Positions 16,760-25,523 are shown, counted from the stretch's first letter. The stretch is DNA of 34,345 nucleotides from Bacteroidales bacterium (GCA_016282145.1 JAEEJZ010000054.1:1-34345); one strand, 5' to 3'. A program made the numbers and translations. The notes: generated by a model from the letters alone, not told the origin.

Positions 16760-17556
16760 AGTTCGAACAGGGGAGAGGGAATCTGGCGGGGGAGCGGGAC
16801 GAGCCGCTTCTCGGGCGGCAGCGAAGGCCGCGAGGTCTTGAACGCCAGTTCCGGGGTATTGTTATGGTCGCTGAGGTGGCAGAGAAAGACACTGCGCAGG
16901 CCCTCGTGGTCGAAGGCGCGGATGGCCTCGGCACATTCGTCGTTGGAAAGGTGACCGTGCCCCTGGGAGATGCGCTGTTTCAACGCCTCCGTATAGGGCC
17001 CGTGGATGAGCATTTCCCGGTCGTAGTTGGATTCGATCACGACGCTGTCCGCCTGTGAGCAGAAGGCCAGGGCCTGCGGCGTAAAGCGGCCCAGGTCGGT
17101 CATCAGCACAAAGCGGAAGCCGTCGAGCAGCATCGCGTAGCCCACCGTCTGGGTGGCATCGTGTGGCAGTTCGAACCACTGCACCTGAATGCGCCCGCCG
17201 CAGAGGGAATTCCAGCCCTCCCCGAGCACTTTCCCGCAGGGGGCGAACCAGTCCCGGTAGAAGGGACTGTAAGTGAGGGCGTGATGCAGCGTCTGTGTCG
17301 TCCAGACCGGCTTCTTGAGGTATTTGCAAAGCGTGCCCAGCGAGCGCACGTGGTCCATATGGTCGTGCGTGACGAGGATGGCGTCGATGTCGTCCGGCGT
17401 CAGTCCGGAGACGGCCAGATGCTTTTTCAGGCTCCGGGGCCCTACACCCGCATCTATCAGCAGCCCGGCCGCGATCTTTCCTTCGTCTTCGATGCCGATG
17501 AAATAGCAATTCCCGCAACTGCCGCTGGAAAAGGACTGGAACTTAATCTTGCTCAT
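16756..17556 (-). CDS. Metallo-beta-lactamase-fold hydrolase, YycJ/WalJ-like
   Basis: 266-residue MBL-fold protein. The metal motif THDHMDH (His64-His69) is followed by HDATQTVGY, MTDLG and ESNYD, with GHLSND near the C-terminus. The N-terminal FQSFSSGSCGNCYFI is typical of the YycJ group, putative exonuclease-type hydrolases. Start at the ATG 17556, giving MSKIKFQ; the longer frame from 17613 would run deep into the TPR gene. It overlaps the TPR gene stop by 14 bases and tadA by 4, so the three genes form one operon. Biological substrate is unknown. Confidence 0.87.
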   Translation of the reverse strand: MSKIKFQSFSSGSCGNCYFIGIEDEGKIAAGLLIDAGVGPRSLKKHLAVSGLTPDDIDAILVTHDHMDHVRSLGTLCKYLKKPVWTTQTLHHALTYSPFYRDWFAPCGKVLGEGWNSLCGGRIQVQWFELPHDATQTVGYAMLLDGFRFVLMTDLGRFTPQALAFCSQADSVVIESNYDREMLIHGPYTEALKQRISQGHGHLSNDECAEAIRAFDHEGLRSVFLCHLSDHNNTPELAFKTSRPSLPPEKRLVPLPRQIPSPLFEL

Positions 17557-19525
17557 CCTTGCAGTATTTGGAAATGACGCGGTAAGCCTCCGCCACACCC
17601 AGTTCTCCGGCACGGGAGAGGTCGATGCAGCCCTTCTCGCGGTCCTTGAGGAAAATCAGCACCAGGCCACGGTTGTAATAGGCGTCGCCCATACCGGGAT
17701 AGAGTTCCACCGCCTTGCCGTAACTCGTCACGGCATCGACCAGTTCCGAAGACAGGCACTGCAGGTTGCCGAGGTTGTAATACAGGTAGGGAAGGTCCGG
17801 CAGCAGGGCGATCGCTTCACGCAGGTCTGCCAGGGCATCGGAATAATCATAGTGATGGATACGGCTGTCGCTGAGCCGCGCGCGGGTATTGCCCTGATCG
17901 TCCATCGAGAGCGTCTGCACGTTCTTTTCGATGGAGGCGATGAAATCGATCATCTCCGCCTTCAAAGTCGCCCGGTTCATCAGGTAAAGGGCTTTGTACC
18001 AGCGCGAATAGCGGTTCCGTTCGCTTTCGCTCTCCGCAAGGCTGACGGCCCGGTTGAAATAGTCCAGCGCCTTGTTGAACTGCTTGTCGCGGATTTGCAG
18101 CAGGCCCCGGACAAAGGCAGTGCGGGCGGCATCGCCCTCATCGCCGGCGCTAAGCCGGGCAGCAGACTGTTCTTCCGTGCCGATGCTGAGGGGCTGGCTG
18201 CCTTCGGAAAGGAAGCGGTCCAGCAGGGGATGCTCGTAGCGGCCGCTCAGGACATTCGAGCCTTCGGCCGATGCACCCGTGCGGATGCGGTAGAGGGGCT
18301 TGAGGTTGATATCGACCACGCGGTGCTGGAGCATTTCGTCGTTGAAGTCCTTGCGGGCGAATTCCGCATCGAGGGCGAGCAGGCTGTTGAAAGTGGCGCT
18401 GGTATCTGCAAGGGCGCCGCTGCCGCCTTTCTCCCGGTATTCGCGCACCTTGCGCTGGGCGGTGTCGTAATCGGCCTTGGACTGTTTCCTGCGCCCCAGC
18501 AGGTTGTTGACATAGGAGCGGTTCAGGTAGGCTTTGGCGAAATCCGGATACAGGTCGATGGCCTTGTCGTAGTCTTCGAGCGCCGCCCGGTAGCGTCCCA
18601 GCTCGATGTAGAAGGCCGCACGGTTGAAATGGGCGAGCACGTTCCCCGGGTTGATGGCCAGGACGCGGTCCATGTCTTCGAGGGCCTTCTCCCATTCGCC
18701 CACCTGCGCGTAGATGAGGCTGCGGTTGTACAGGGTCAGGGCATTGCCCGGCTCCAGCGCCAGGATGGCATCGAAATCCGCCATCGCCGCCTTGTACTCC
18801 TTCTTTTCGTAGAAGAGGATGGCGCGGTTGAAACGGGCGAGGGTGCTGGTGCTGTCCAGGTCGATGGCCTTGTTCATATCCTCCATCGCCGCGGCGGTAT
18901 CACCGCGCATAGCCAGCAGCGAGCCGCGACGGATGTAGGATTCGGACTCGAAGCGGTCCAGCGCGACGGCTTTGTTGTAGTCGGTCATCGCCTTGAGCGT
19001 ATCGCCCAGGAAAAGATGGCAGGCTCCGCGGTTCAGGTAGGCGCTGGCATCCTGCGGCTCCTTGCGGATGAAACGGTCGAAATCCTGCACCGCATCGTCG
19101 AAGCGGCGCGCCAGGAAATAGGTCACTCCGCGGCTGTAATAGAGTCCGATAAAGCCCGGACGCAGGTTGATGGCCGTCTCCAGGTCGCTGAGCGCATGGT
19201 CGTAGTCGCCGGAGCGGCTGTAGGTGATGGCGCGGTAGTGATAGCCGTTGGTGAAGACGGGGTTGATGCGCACGCAACTGTTGAAATCCCGCTGCGCGCC
19301 CCGGATGTCCCCGAGATTGTATTTGGCGATGCCCCGCCAGAAGAAACTCCAGTAGTCGGTGCTGTCCAGGCGGGTCAGGATGTTGAAGTTCTCGATGGCT
19401 TTGGCAAATTTGCCTTCGGAGAGGGCATTGCGGCCCCGCCAAGAAAAGACATCCTTATCCCACTGGGCCAGGCAGAATGACCCGGTGAAAAGCAAAAACC
19501 ATATTGCCAAAAGCGCTTTTTTCAC
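17543..19525 (-). CDS. Exported tetratricopeptide-repeat protein
   Basis: About 660 residues, with a signal peptide (MKKALLAIWFLLFTGSFCLAQ) and then many TPR units. A regular array spans about residues 30-350, and a second group about 480-640 separated by a poorly conserved region. Repeats show the A-x-x-x-F/Y and YNRG/YNLG patterns. It is probably periplasmic and a protein-interaction scaffold. I chose the GTG at 19525. The longest frame starts with ATG at 19546, but a -7 promoter element (19534-19541) sits inside those first codons, and the GTG gives the better MKK-type signal peptide. It is first in an operon with the MBL hydrolase and tadA. No partner identified. Confidence 0.8.
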   Translation of the reverse strand: MKKALLAIWFLLFTGSFCLAQWDKDVFSWRGRNALSEGKFAKAIENFNILTRLDSTDYWSFFWRGIAKYNLGDIRGAQRDFNSCVRINPVFTNGYHYRAITYSRSGDYDHALSDLETAINLRPGFIGLYYSRGVTYFLARRFDDAVQDFDRFIRKEPQDASAYLNRGACHLFLGDTLKAMTDYNKAVALDRFESESYIRRGSLLAMRGDTAAAMEDMNKAIDLDSTSTLARFNRAILFYEKKEYKAAMADFDAILALEPGNALTLYNRSLIYAQVGEWEKALEDMDRVLAINPGNVLAHFNRAAFYIELGRYRAALEDYDKAIDLYPDFAKAYLNRSYVNNLLGRRKQSKADYDTAQRKVREYREKGGSGALADTSATFNSLLALDAEFARKDFNDEMLQHRVVDINLKPLYRIRTGASAEGSNVLSGRYEHPLLDRFLSEGSQPLSIGTEEQSAARLSAGDEGDAARTAFVRGLLQIRDKQFNKALDYFNRAVSLAESESERNRYSRWYKALYLMNRATLKAEMIDFIASIEKNVQTLSMDDQGNTRARLSDSRIHHYDYSDALADLREAIALLPDLPYLYYNLGNLQCLSSELVDAVTSYGKAVELYPGMGDAYYNRGLVLIFLKDREKGCIDLSRAGELGVAEAYRVISKYCKDEQD

Positions 19526-19541
19526 TACTTTTGCAAAGATA
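19526..19541. promoter_or_regulatory. Back-to-back divergent -7 elements
   Basis: TACTTTTG on the plus strand (19526-19533) abuts TATCTTTG on the minus strand (19541-19534). Both match TAnnTTTG, and together they form a near-palindrome. The plus element would serve the M28-like gene (GTG at 19552). The minus element would serve the TPR gene, leaving only about 4 untranslated bases before the GTG at 19525. Confidence 0.6.
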
Positions 19542-19551
19542 ATCATTTATC

Positions 19552-20454
19552 GTGCCCAAATTGCAGCCACTGGTAAAAATTCTCGTCGCAGGCCTGCTGT
19601 TTTTTGCAGCGGGACAGCCGCTTTCCGCCCGTTCCGATGCGGAAGGACAGTTGCGCGAGGACGTGGAAATGCTCTGCTCCGAATCTTTTGCCGGCCGGAG
19701 TTTTCATTCCGGGGGCACGGTGCTTCCGTCCATCATGATCGCCCGCCGCTTTGCCGAAGCCGGGCTTGCGCCGCTGCCAGCGGGGCGCTACCAGTGTTTC
19801 CGCGACGAGCGCGGCGATTGCGGCCGCAATGTCGTCGGGGTGCTGAAGGGAAGAAGCCGGGAGATGATCGTCATCGGCGCATATTACGATGGGCTGGGCA
19901 GGCTGGAAGGCCGCCTCTATCCCGGGGCGGATGCCAATGCTTCCGGCGTGGCGATGATGCTGCAGCTGGCGGAAAGGCTCGCTGCCGGACCCACCCTGCC
20001 GAAAACCCTGGTTTTCGTCGCCTTCGACGCGCATCATGCCGGCTGCAAGGGGGCTTCGGCCTTCCTGGCATCGCTGCAGCAAAAGCCCCTGCTGATGCTG
20101 AGCCTCGATACGGTGGGCAGTTCCCTGGCCCCGGTCAAGCGTACGGTGCCGGATTATTTGATTGCGCTGGGCGGGGATCGCTGGAAATCCTCGCTGGATG
20201 CGGCGGCGGCCCCCCTGGGCATTACGATGTACTATGATTATTACGGCAGCCGGACCTTTACCGACATGTTCTACCGCAACAGCGGAGACCAGAAGCCTTT
20301 CCTGGACGCCGGGATTCCCAGCGTGATGTTCACTTCCGGGATTACTTTCCATACGAACCGTACGGCCGATACGCCCGCTACCCTCAACTACCCGCTCCTG
20401 CGGCGCCGCACGCAAGTGGTCGCCGCCTGGCTGCGCAAACTCAGTTGGAAATGA
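19552..20454 (+). CDS. M28-peptidase-like exported protein with degenerate metal site
   Basis: 300-residue protein with a signal peptide (LVAGLLFFAAGQPLSA) and an M28 aminopeptidase fold. Family landmarks are recognisable, but key residues differ. The first zinc His is Tyr111 (GAYYDG for GAHYD). The bridging Asp position is Ala128 (GADANASG for GADDNASG). The catalytic Glu and ligand Glu are His161-His162 (FDAHHAG for FDAEEAG). Asp186 and His267 remain. It may be catalytically dead or use another chemistry. Start is GTG at 19552, 18 bases after the plus-strand -7 element. It overlaps the next gene by 4 bases. Confidence 0.78.
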   Translation: MPKLQPLVKILVAGLLFFAAGQPLSARSDAEGQLREDVEMLCSESFAGRSFHSGGTVLPSIMIARRFAEAGLAPLPAGRYQCFRDERGDCGRNVVGVLKGRSREMIVIGAYYDGLGRLEGRLYPGADANASGVAMMLQLAERLAAGPTLPKTLVFVAFDAHHAGCKGASAFLASLQQKPLLMLSLDTVGSSLAPVKRTVPDYLIALGGDRWKSSLDAAAAPLGITMYYDYYGSRTFTDMFYRNSGDQKPFLDAGIPSVMFTSGITFHTNRTADTPATLNYPLLRRRTQVVAAWLRKLSWK

Positions 20455-20990
20455 AAGACAGAAAACTCCTGAACGCGGAACTCGGCCGGATGAAGCCCGG
20501 AGAGTACCGGGATGCGGCTCCTTCAGGGATCGAACTGGTGCTGGACAATATCCGCAGCTCCCATAATGTCGGTTCGGCCTTCCGGACCGCCGATGCCTTC
20601 CACGTGGACCGGATCTGGCTCTGCGGCATCTGCGACTGCCCGCCGTCCGCGCCGCTGCATAAATCCGCACTGGGAGCCGAGGACAGCGTTCCCTGGGTAC
20701 ATTGCGCCGATACCCTCGAAGCGCTGCGCCGACTGCGCGATGAAGGCTATGTCATCATCGGCGTGGAGCAGACCTGTGCCGCGGTCAGTCTGGAAAAATT
20801 CGTCCCCGAAGCAGGGAAGCGTTATGCCTTTGTCTTCGGGAACGAGGTGGACGGCGTGGCGCAGGAAGTGGTAGACGCCTGCGATTTCTGCGTGGAGATT
20901 CCGCAGTTCGGAACGAAGCACTCGCTCAATGTCTCCGTGTCCGTCGGCGTCGTGCTCTGGCACGCGGTCAATGCTATCTTAAATCGGTAA
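20451..20990 (+). CDS. SpoU/TrmH-family RNA 2'-O-methyltransferase
   Basis: 179-residue SPOUT methyltransferase with all three SpoU motifs: NIRSSHNVGSAFRTAD (33-48), FVFGNEVDG (127-135) and IPQFGTKHSLNVSVSVG (150-166). There is no N-terminal substrate-binding extension, so it resembles the short TrmL/TrmH-like enzymes. The RNA target (tRNA or rRNA) is not predictable. The ATG at 20451 overlaps the M28-like stop as ATGA; a TTG 6 bases upstream is less likely. The 3' end overlaps the convergent LolA-like gene by 17 bases. Confidence 0.92.
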   Translation: MKDRKLLNAELGRMKPGEYRDAAPSGIELVLDNIRSSHNVGSAFRTADAFHVDRIWLCGICDCPPSAPLHKSALGAEDSVPWVHCADTLEALRRLRDEGYVIIGVEQTCAAVSLEKFVPEAGKRYAFVFGNEVDGVAQEVVDACDFCVEIPQFGTKHSLNVSVSVGVVLWHAVNAILNR

Positions 20991-21501
20991 TCACCCAATC
21001 AGGGCCCGCGGAAGCGGTATCGAAACGGAACTCGTCCAGGGATCCGGAGGCCGCGCTGCGACTTATGTCCGTAAGGAGGAAATTCAGGACGCTGCCTTTC
21101 TGCGGGTCGTCGATGCTGCCGGAAACCGTATTGCCGTTGTATTTGAGGTCGCGGATGCCGGAAAGCAGGCGCTCCGGGTCTTTGAGCGGACTGCCGGCAC
21201 TGTCGGCGTTCTCGATATAGACTTCCTTGGCAGAGCTGTCGACGGTGTAGATGGCGCTGCCGTCGCAGAGAATCTGCAGGGAGCCGCTGCTCAGGCGGAA
21301 GCAGTTGCCTTCCAGGACAGCGGTCCCGCAGCCGTTCAGTGGCACGTTCCCGTCCAGGTCATAATTGTAAACGGCAGTGATGCGTCCGCTCTCCAGCAGC
21401 GTTCTGAGCAGGACGGCCGGATCGCCCTGCGCCCGCAGGAAAAGGGGCGCAAGCAGGGCCGGCAATAAAAGGGACAGACGGATATTAATGTTTGTACGCA
21501 T
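20974..21501 (-). CDS. LolA-like outer membrane lipoprotein carrier protein
   Basis: 175-residue periplasmic protein with a signal peptide (core LSLLLPALLAPLFL, cleavage after RAQ). The sequence then follows the LolA/LolB-like half-barrel pattern, including repeated short beta strands and a lysine-poor C-terminus. The ATG at 21501 overlaps the ftsK stop by 17 bases. A LolA-like gene directly downstream of ftsK is a common Bacteroidales arrangement, which supports the call. Role in moving lipoproteins to the outer membrane is inferred from family membership. Confidence 0.72.
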   Translation of the reverse strand: MRTNINIRLSLLLPALLAPLFLRAQGDPAVLLRTLLESGRITAVYNYDLDGNVPLNGCGTAVLEGNCFRLSSGSLQILCDGSAIYTVDSSAKEVYIENADSAGSPLKDPERLLSGIRDLKYNGNTVSGSIDDPQKGSVLNFLLTDISRSAASGSLDEFRFDTASAGPDWVITDLR

Positions 21502-23923
21502 CGAGGATCGCTTGCAATGAGTCAAGGTCCTGGACCAGTACCTGCCTGGGTTTGGAACCTTCCTGCGGTCCGACGATCCCGGCGGCTTCCAGCTGATCCA
21601 TGACACGACCTGCTTTTGCATAACCCATGCCAAGCTTGCGCTGGAGATCCGAGGTGGAACCCCGCTGCGTCGTCACGATCATCTTGGCCGCCTCCTCGAA
21701 ACGCTCGTCCAGGTCGCGCATGTCGATGGTGGCGCCGCCCGCCTCGCCGTTGCCGTCATTGACATCCGGCAGGTAATACGGGGTATTGTAGCAGCGGCCG
21801 TAGCCCGTCTGGGCGCCGATGAAGGAGGTAATCTTTTCCGTCTCTTCGCCGCTGATGAACGCGCATTGCAGACGCTCGTTGTCGATGCCGGCGGAAAGCA
21901 GCATGTCGCCGCGGCCGATGAGTTTCTCAGCGCCGGGGGCATCGAGGATGGTCTGGGAGTCGATGCGCGAAGCCACGCGGAACGCGATGCGCAGCGGGAA
22001 GTTCGCCTTGATCTGGCCGGAGATGACATCCACGGAAGGACGCTGGGTGGCCAGGATGACGTGCAGACCGGCCGCACGGCCCTTCTGGGCAAGGCGGATG
22101 ATCGAGTTGATGATGCTGCGGCTGGAGGCACGGGACTCCGCGGAACCGCCGGCGGACATCGTCAAGTCCGCAAACTCATCCACGATGACGACCAGATAGG
22201 GGAGGAAACGGTGTCCCTGGTCGGAACGCAGGTGATGCGCCTTGTATTTCTCGTTATAGAGGGTAATCTTGTTCACGCCCGCCTGGCTGAGGAGGTTGTA
22301 GCGCTCGTCCATTTCCACGCAGAGGGAACGCAGGATCTTTTCGGCGTCCTTGGGATTCTTGACGATGGCCTTGTTCACCTCGTCCGCCTCGGAATTCTCC
22401 GGCATCACGGCCAGGTAGTGGTGCAGCAGGTCGCCGTAGGCGGAGAATTCCACCATCTTCGGGTCGATGAAGACGAACTTCAGTTCCGAAGGGTGCTTGC
22501 TGTAGAGCAGGGAAGCGACCAGTACGTTCAGGCCGACGGATTTGCCCTGCTTGGTCGCACCGGCGATGAGGAGGTGCGGGGCTTCCGCAAGGTCGAACAC
22601 CTTGACTTTCTGCGTAATGGTATAGCCGATGGCGACGGGGAGTTCCGCCTTGGTATTGCGGAAGGCGTCGTCGTTGAGCATCGATTTGAGGGCGACGGTT
22701 GCCGCGTGGTCGTTGGCTACCTCGATACCCACGGAATCGGAGAGGGCGATGACGCGCACGCCCTTGGCATTCAGGGACATCGCGATATCCTCCTGGAGTT
22801 TCTTGATGTCGGCGATGCGCACGCCGGGCGCGGGATAGACCTTGTACAGGGTGACCGTGGGACCGACAACCGCCTTGACATTCGCAATCTGAATCTTGTA
22901 ATTGCCCAGGGCGGTGCGGATGCGGTTGTTGTTGCGGTTCAGTTCCTCGTCGGAGACCTCCAGGTTGGAACTGCTGTAACTCTCGAGCAGGTCCAGCCCC
23001 GGGAATTTGTACTTGGGGAGTCCGTCCGGGGGATCCAGACGGTTGTCGATGGGCTTGAGCGGTTCGCGCACCTCGCTCTCCAGGTCGTCCGTGCGGATGG
23101 CCTCGAAACTGCCTTCGGCCTCGGCAGGAACTGCTTGTTGCACCGGAGCGGCTGCGGGACGGGTAATGACGGGCTCGGGCTCCAGCTCCGGTTCTGCTTC
23201 TGCCACGATCGGTTCCGGCTCGGGTTCTTCATCGGCCTCCGCCTGCATCGCCCTACGCTCCCTGCGCTCTTCCCGGCGGGCTTTCCGCTCGGCCTTGCGG
23301 CGTTCGCGCTCTTCGCGGGCTTCTTCTTTTTCCTCGGCGCTGCGCGGCTTGCCGATAGTGCTGAGCCAGCGGTTGAAGGTGCTGCTGCAGAAGAACAGGA
23401 CACAGGCGATGAGCAGGACGACCAGTACGCCGCTGATCACTGCGCCGGTCAGGTTGACAAAGGCAGAGATGACGCTTGCTCCGCAGGCGCCGCCCAGGCC
23501 GTAGCCGAAAAGGGAATCCAGGCCGGAGAGCCGGCCGATGAAGGCCAGCAGCAGCGAAGCCACAAAAGCGCCGGAAAGGGAGACGAGGCAGGTCTTGAGC
23601 AGGGAAGGCTGCCATTTTTCAAGGGTCAGGCGGCAGAAGAGTGCCACGGGCATCACCAGCAGCACCAGGGCGGCGGGGCCGAAGCACCTGCCGACGAAAA
23701 ACCAGGCGGACCACCAGCCGAACTTGCCGGCCGTGTTGTGGACGGCAGTGTTGCGGGAGAGGTTTTCCGCATTCCCGAGAAGGCTCATATCCGCCTTCCA
23801 GGTGAACAGGTAGGAGATAAATGCCGTAAACAGAAATAAAGCCAGGGCCCCGAAACAGAGCCCGGCGATCTTGCGAGCGGCTTCCTTGCGCTCATCGTCC
23901 CAGTCGTCCCAGAAGAATCTCAT
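21485..23923 (-). CDS. ftsK: DNA translocase FtsK/SpoIIIE
   Basis: 812-residue septal DNA pump for chromosome dimer resolution and segregation. It has four membrane helices in residues about 20-185, then a charged Arg/Glu- and Pro-rich linker (about 195-300). The motor follows, with Walker A GATKQGKS (455-462) and Walker B VVIVDEFADL (578-587), and a C-terminal winged-helix gamma domain (GYAKAGRVMDQLEAAGIVG). The lysine before Gln in Walker A replaces the more usual glycine, but the GxxxxGKS pattern is intact. Start overlaps the DUF4290 stop by 4 bases. Confidence 0.97.
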   Translation of the reverse strand: MRFFWDDWDDERKEAARKIAGLCFGALALFLFTAFISYLFTWKADMSLLGNAENLSRNTAVHNTAGKFGWWSAWFFVGRCFGPAALVLLVMPVALFCRLTLEKWQPSLLKTCLVSLSGAFVASLLLAFIGRLSGLDSLFGYGLGGACGASVISAFVNLTGAVISGVLVVLLIACVLFFCSSTFNRWLSTIGKPRSAEEKEEAREERERRKAERKARREERRERRAMQAEADEEPEPEPIVAEAEPELEPEPVITRPAAAPVQQAVPAEAEGSFEAIRTDDLESEVREPLKPIDNRLDPPDGLPKYKFPGLDLLESYSSSNLEVSDEELNRNNNRIRTALGNYKIQIANVKAVVGPTVTLYKVYPAPGVRIADIKKLQEDIAMSLNAKGVRVIALSDSVGIEVANDHAATVALKSMLNDDAFRNTKAELPVAIGYTITQKVKVFDLAEAPHLLIAGATKQGKSVGLNVLVASLLYSKHPSELKFVFIDPKMVEFSAYGDLLHHYLAVMPENSEADEVNKAIVKNPKDAEKILRSLCVEMDERYNLLSQAGVNKITLYNEKYKAHHLRSDQGHRFLPYLVVIVDEFADLTMSAGGSAESRASSRSIINSIIRLAQKGRAAGLHVILATQRPSVDVISGQIKANFPLRIAFRVASRIDSQTILDAPGAEKLIGRGDMLLSAGIDNERLQCAFISGEETEKITSFIGAQTGYGRCYNTPYYLPDVNDGNGEAGGATIDMRDLDERFEEAAKMIVTTQRGSTSDLQRKLGMGYAKAGRVMDQLEAAGIVGPQEGSKPRQVLVQDLDSLQAILDAYKH

Positions 23924-24570
23924 TTCTTGCGTCCCTTGTATTTTTTGCGGGAATCACGGTTCTTGCTTCCGAAGCCGTTGTTCATCCCCAGGTTGGGACG
24001 TGCGAAAGTGGCGTCGGATGCAATTTTGTCCAGCGTCAGCCCCTCGGGCACGCTCAGGCGCCCTCCGGATAGTTTTTCTATGTCTTTGAAAATGGTTTCA
24101 TCGGCCACGCTGTCCTTGTTCCAGATCAGGTATTGCTGGCGCATATAGATGGCCAGGGCGCGAAGCAGGCTGGTCTTGACCTCGCCTTCGGGTTCTTCGC
24201 AGAGCAGGTCGATGATTTTTTCGATGTTGCGTCCGTAGTGGGCGGCGCGGATGCGCGTATCCTTCATCGGAAGGGGGACCGGACGGGTCGTGAACTGCGC
24301 CTCCTCCGGTGCGGGCCAGGGGGAATCGATGTCCAGGTCGGGGCCCGCCATCAGGTAGAGATGGTCCCAGAGTTTATGCTCGAAATTCTCCTTGTCCTGA
24401 ATGTGGGCAGCGTTGCAGAGGATGGCCATGGCGCGGACGACCGCCGCCGCCTGGGCGCTGCGTTTTTCCCGGTCTTCAATCTCCTTCAGCCCTTCCGCCA
24501 TCTCGAGGATGTAGCGCCCGTATTCAGGCATCTTTATGGGTTCTTTTTCTGTATTGTAGTAGAGTTTCAT
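23920..24570 (-). CDS. DUF4290 family protein
   Basis: 216-residue soluble protein of the Bacteroidota-specific DUF4290 family, recognised by the N-terminal YNTEKEPIKMPEYGRYI and the regularly helical middle. No catalytic motif is visible. The C-terminus is a basic tail (RKKYKGRKK) that could bind nucleic acid. It is the first gene of the DUF4290-ftsK-lolA-like operon, and a TATCTTTG promoter element lies 20 bases upstream. Function is unknown. Confidence 0.8.
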   Translation of the reverse strand: MKLYYNTEKEPIKMPEYGRYILEMAEGLKEIEDREKRSAQAAAVVRAMAILCNAAHIQDKENFEHKLWDHLYLMAGPDLDIDSPWPAPEEAQFTTRPVPLPMKDTRIRAAHYGRNIEKIIDLLCEEPEGEVKTSLLRALAIYMRQQYLIWNKDSVADETIFKDIEKLSGGRLSVPEGLTLDKIASDATFARPNLGMNNGFGSKNRDSRKKYKGRKK

Positions 24571-24590
24571 CGGTCTTTTGTTCAGATTGA

Positions 24591-24598
24591 CAAAGATA
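24591..24598 (-). promoter_or_regulatory. Promoter -7 element for the DUF4290-ftsK operon
   Basis: TATCTTTG on the minus strand, an exact TAnnTTTG match, 20 bases before the DUF4290 ATG. No clear -33 element was found. Confidence 0.55.
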
Positions 24599-24613
24599 AC
24601 GAAAATTTATGAT

Positions 24614-24621
24614 TATCTTTG
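24614..24621 (+). promoter_or_regulatory. Promoter -7 element for the kinase-peptidase-PqqD-ABC cassette
   Basis: TATCTTTG, identical to the divergent element 15 bases away. It lies 21 bases before the ATG at 24643 and explains why the earlier in-frame start at 24619, which overlaps the element, was rejected. A TTG at 24587-24589 is 24 bases upstream, wider than usual for a -33 site. Confidence 0.55.
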
Positions 24622-24642
24622 TACATTCAAATAAAAAAGAGA

Positions 24643-25521
24643 ATGACAAAATCCTATAAGGTCGCAGGCCATATTTTCAACCTTCATCTGCCGGAAGATT
24701 TCCCTTTCTGGGACGCGATGGACGCATATTCTCCGTTCGAGGTGCCCCTCTGCGAAAAGCCGGTCTTTGCGTTGGAAATGTCGCCTGATCCGATTGATTC
24801 CGAAGGGAAGGAGAAAGTATATGACGCCCCGACCGAAGAGGGGGAAACCGTCATCAAATTGTTCCGTGACGGGGACCGCTGGGTTTTCGACCTTTCTCCC
24901 GATGCGCGGATCCGCACCGTCGCCCGTCTGGGTGCGAACCGGGATTTCAGCCTCGGACAATTGCATTTCTGCTCCCGTACGAAGCGTTCGGTGCTCTTTG
25001 CCATCAACAATGCGCTGATGCTGCTTTTCGCTTTCCGTACCGCGGGGATGGGGACGCTGGAAATGCACGCCTCCGTCATCCGGAACGGCGGACGCGCCTT
25101 CCTTTTCCTGGCGAAGAGCGGGACCGGAAAGAGCACGCACAGCCAGCTCTGGCTGAAGAACGTGCCCGGCAGCGAACTGCTCAACGACGACAATCCCATC
25201 GTCCGGGTCCACGAGGACGGCAGCGTCAAAATTTATGGCTCGCCCTGGAGCGGGAAGACGCCCTGTTACAAAAATATCGTCGCCGATGCGGGCGCCTTCG
25301 TGCAGATCCGCCGCTGCGCCGAGAATAAAATCACCCGCCTGTCGGTCTTCGAGGCCTACGTGCTGCTCTATACCTCCTCTTCGGGGCTGAAGACGGACAG
25401 CGCGATGGCGGACGGGCTCCATGCAACGATGGAAAAGATCGCCCTGGGCTGTCCCTGCTATGTGCTGGACTGCCGGCCTGACGATGAAGCGGCCCTCGTC
25501 TGTTCCCAAGCCGTCCTGTAG
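24643..25521 (+). CDS. HPr-kinase-like P-loop kinase of a peptide-maturation cassette
   Basis: 292-residue protein related to the C-terminal domain of HPr kinase/phosphorylase. An N-terminal domain of about 130 residues has no clear family. Then comes MHAS (141-144), Walker A AKSGTGKST (157-165, Lys163), the NDD triad at 181-183 matching the HPrK catalytic Asp region, and GSPWSGKTP (199-207). Relatives of this type act as peptide kinases in some lasso-peptide clusters, and PqqD-linked copies are found in Bacteroidota. It is first in a four-gene operon with a peptidase, a PqqD protein and an ABC exporter. A true HPr regulator is unlikely because the N-terminal HPrK domain and a visible HPr partner are absent. 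Substrate is unknown. Confidence 0.72.
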   Translation: MTKSYKVAGHIFNLHLPEDFPFWDAMDAYSPFEVPLCEKPVFALEMSPDPIDSEGKEKVYDAPTEEGETVIKLFRDGDRWVFDLSPDARIRTVARLGANRDFSLGQLHFCSRTKRSVLFAINNALMLLFAFRTAGMGTLEMHASVIRNGGRAFLFLAKSGTGKSTHSQLWLKNVPGSELLNDDNPIVRVHEDGSVKIYGSPWSGKTPCYKNIVADAGAFVQIRRCAENKITRLSVFEAYVLLYTSSSGLKTDSAMADGLHATMEKIALGCPCYVLDCRPDDEAALVCSQAVL

Positions 25522-25523
25522 CC

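Noticed and set aside
17549..19480. 643-codon open frame on the plus strand antisense to the TPR gene
   Set aside because: Pseudo-repetitive only because it mirrors the TPR repeats; the minus-strand protein has the signal peptide and repeat consensus.
21866..23839. 657-codon open frame on the plus strand antisense to ftsK
   Set aside because: ftsK is unambiguous on the minus strand; the antisense frame has no motif.
21485..23923. Possible defect in the FtsK Walker A motif (GATKQGKS instead of GATGQGKS)
   Set aside because: The essential GxxxxGK[ST] pattern is intact, so the change is not evidence of loss of function.
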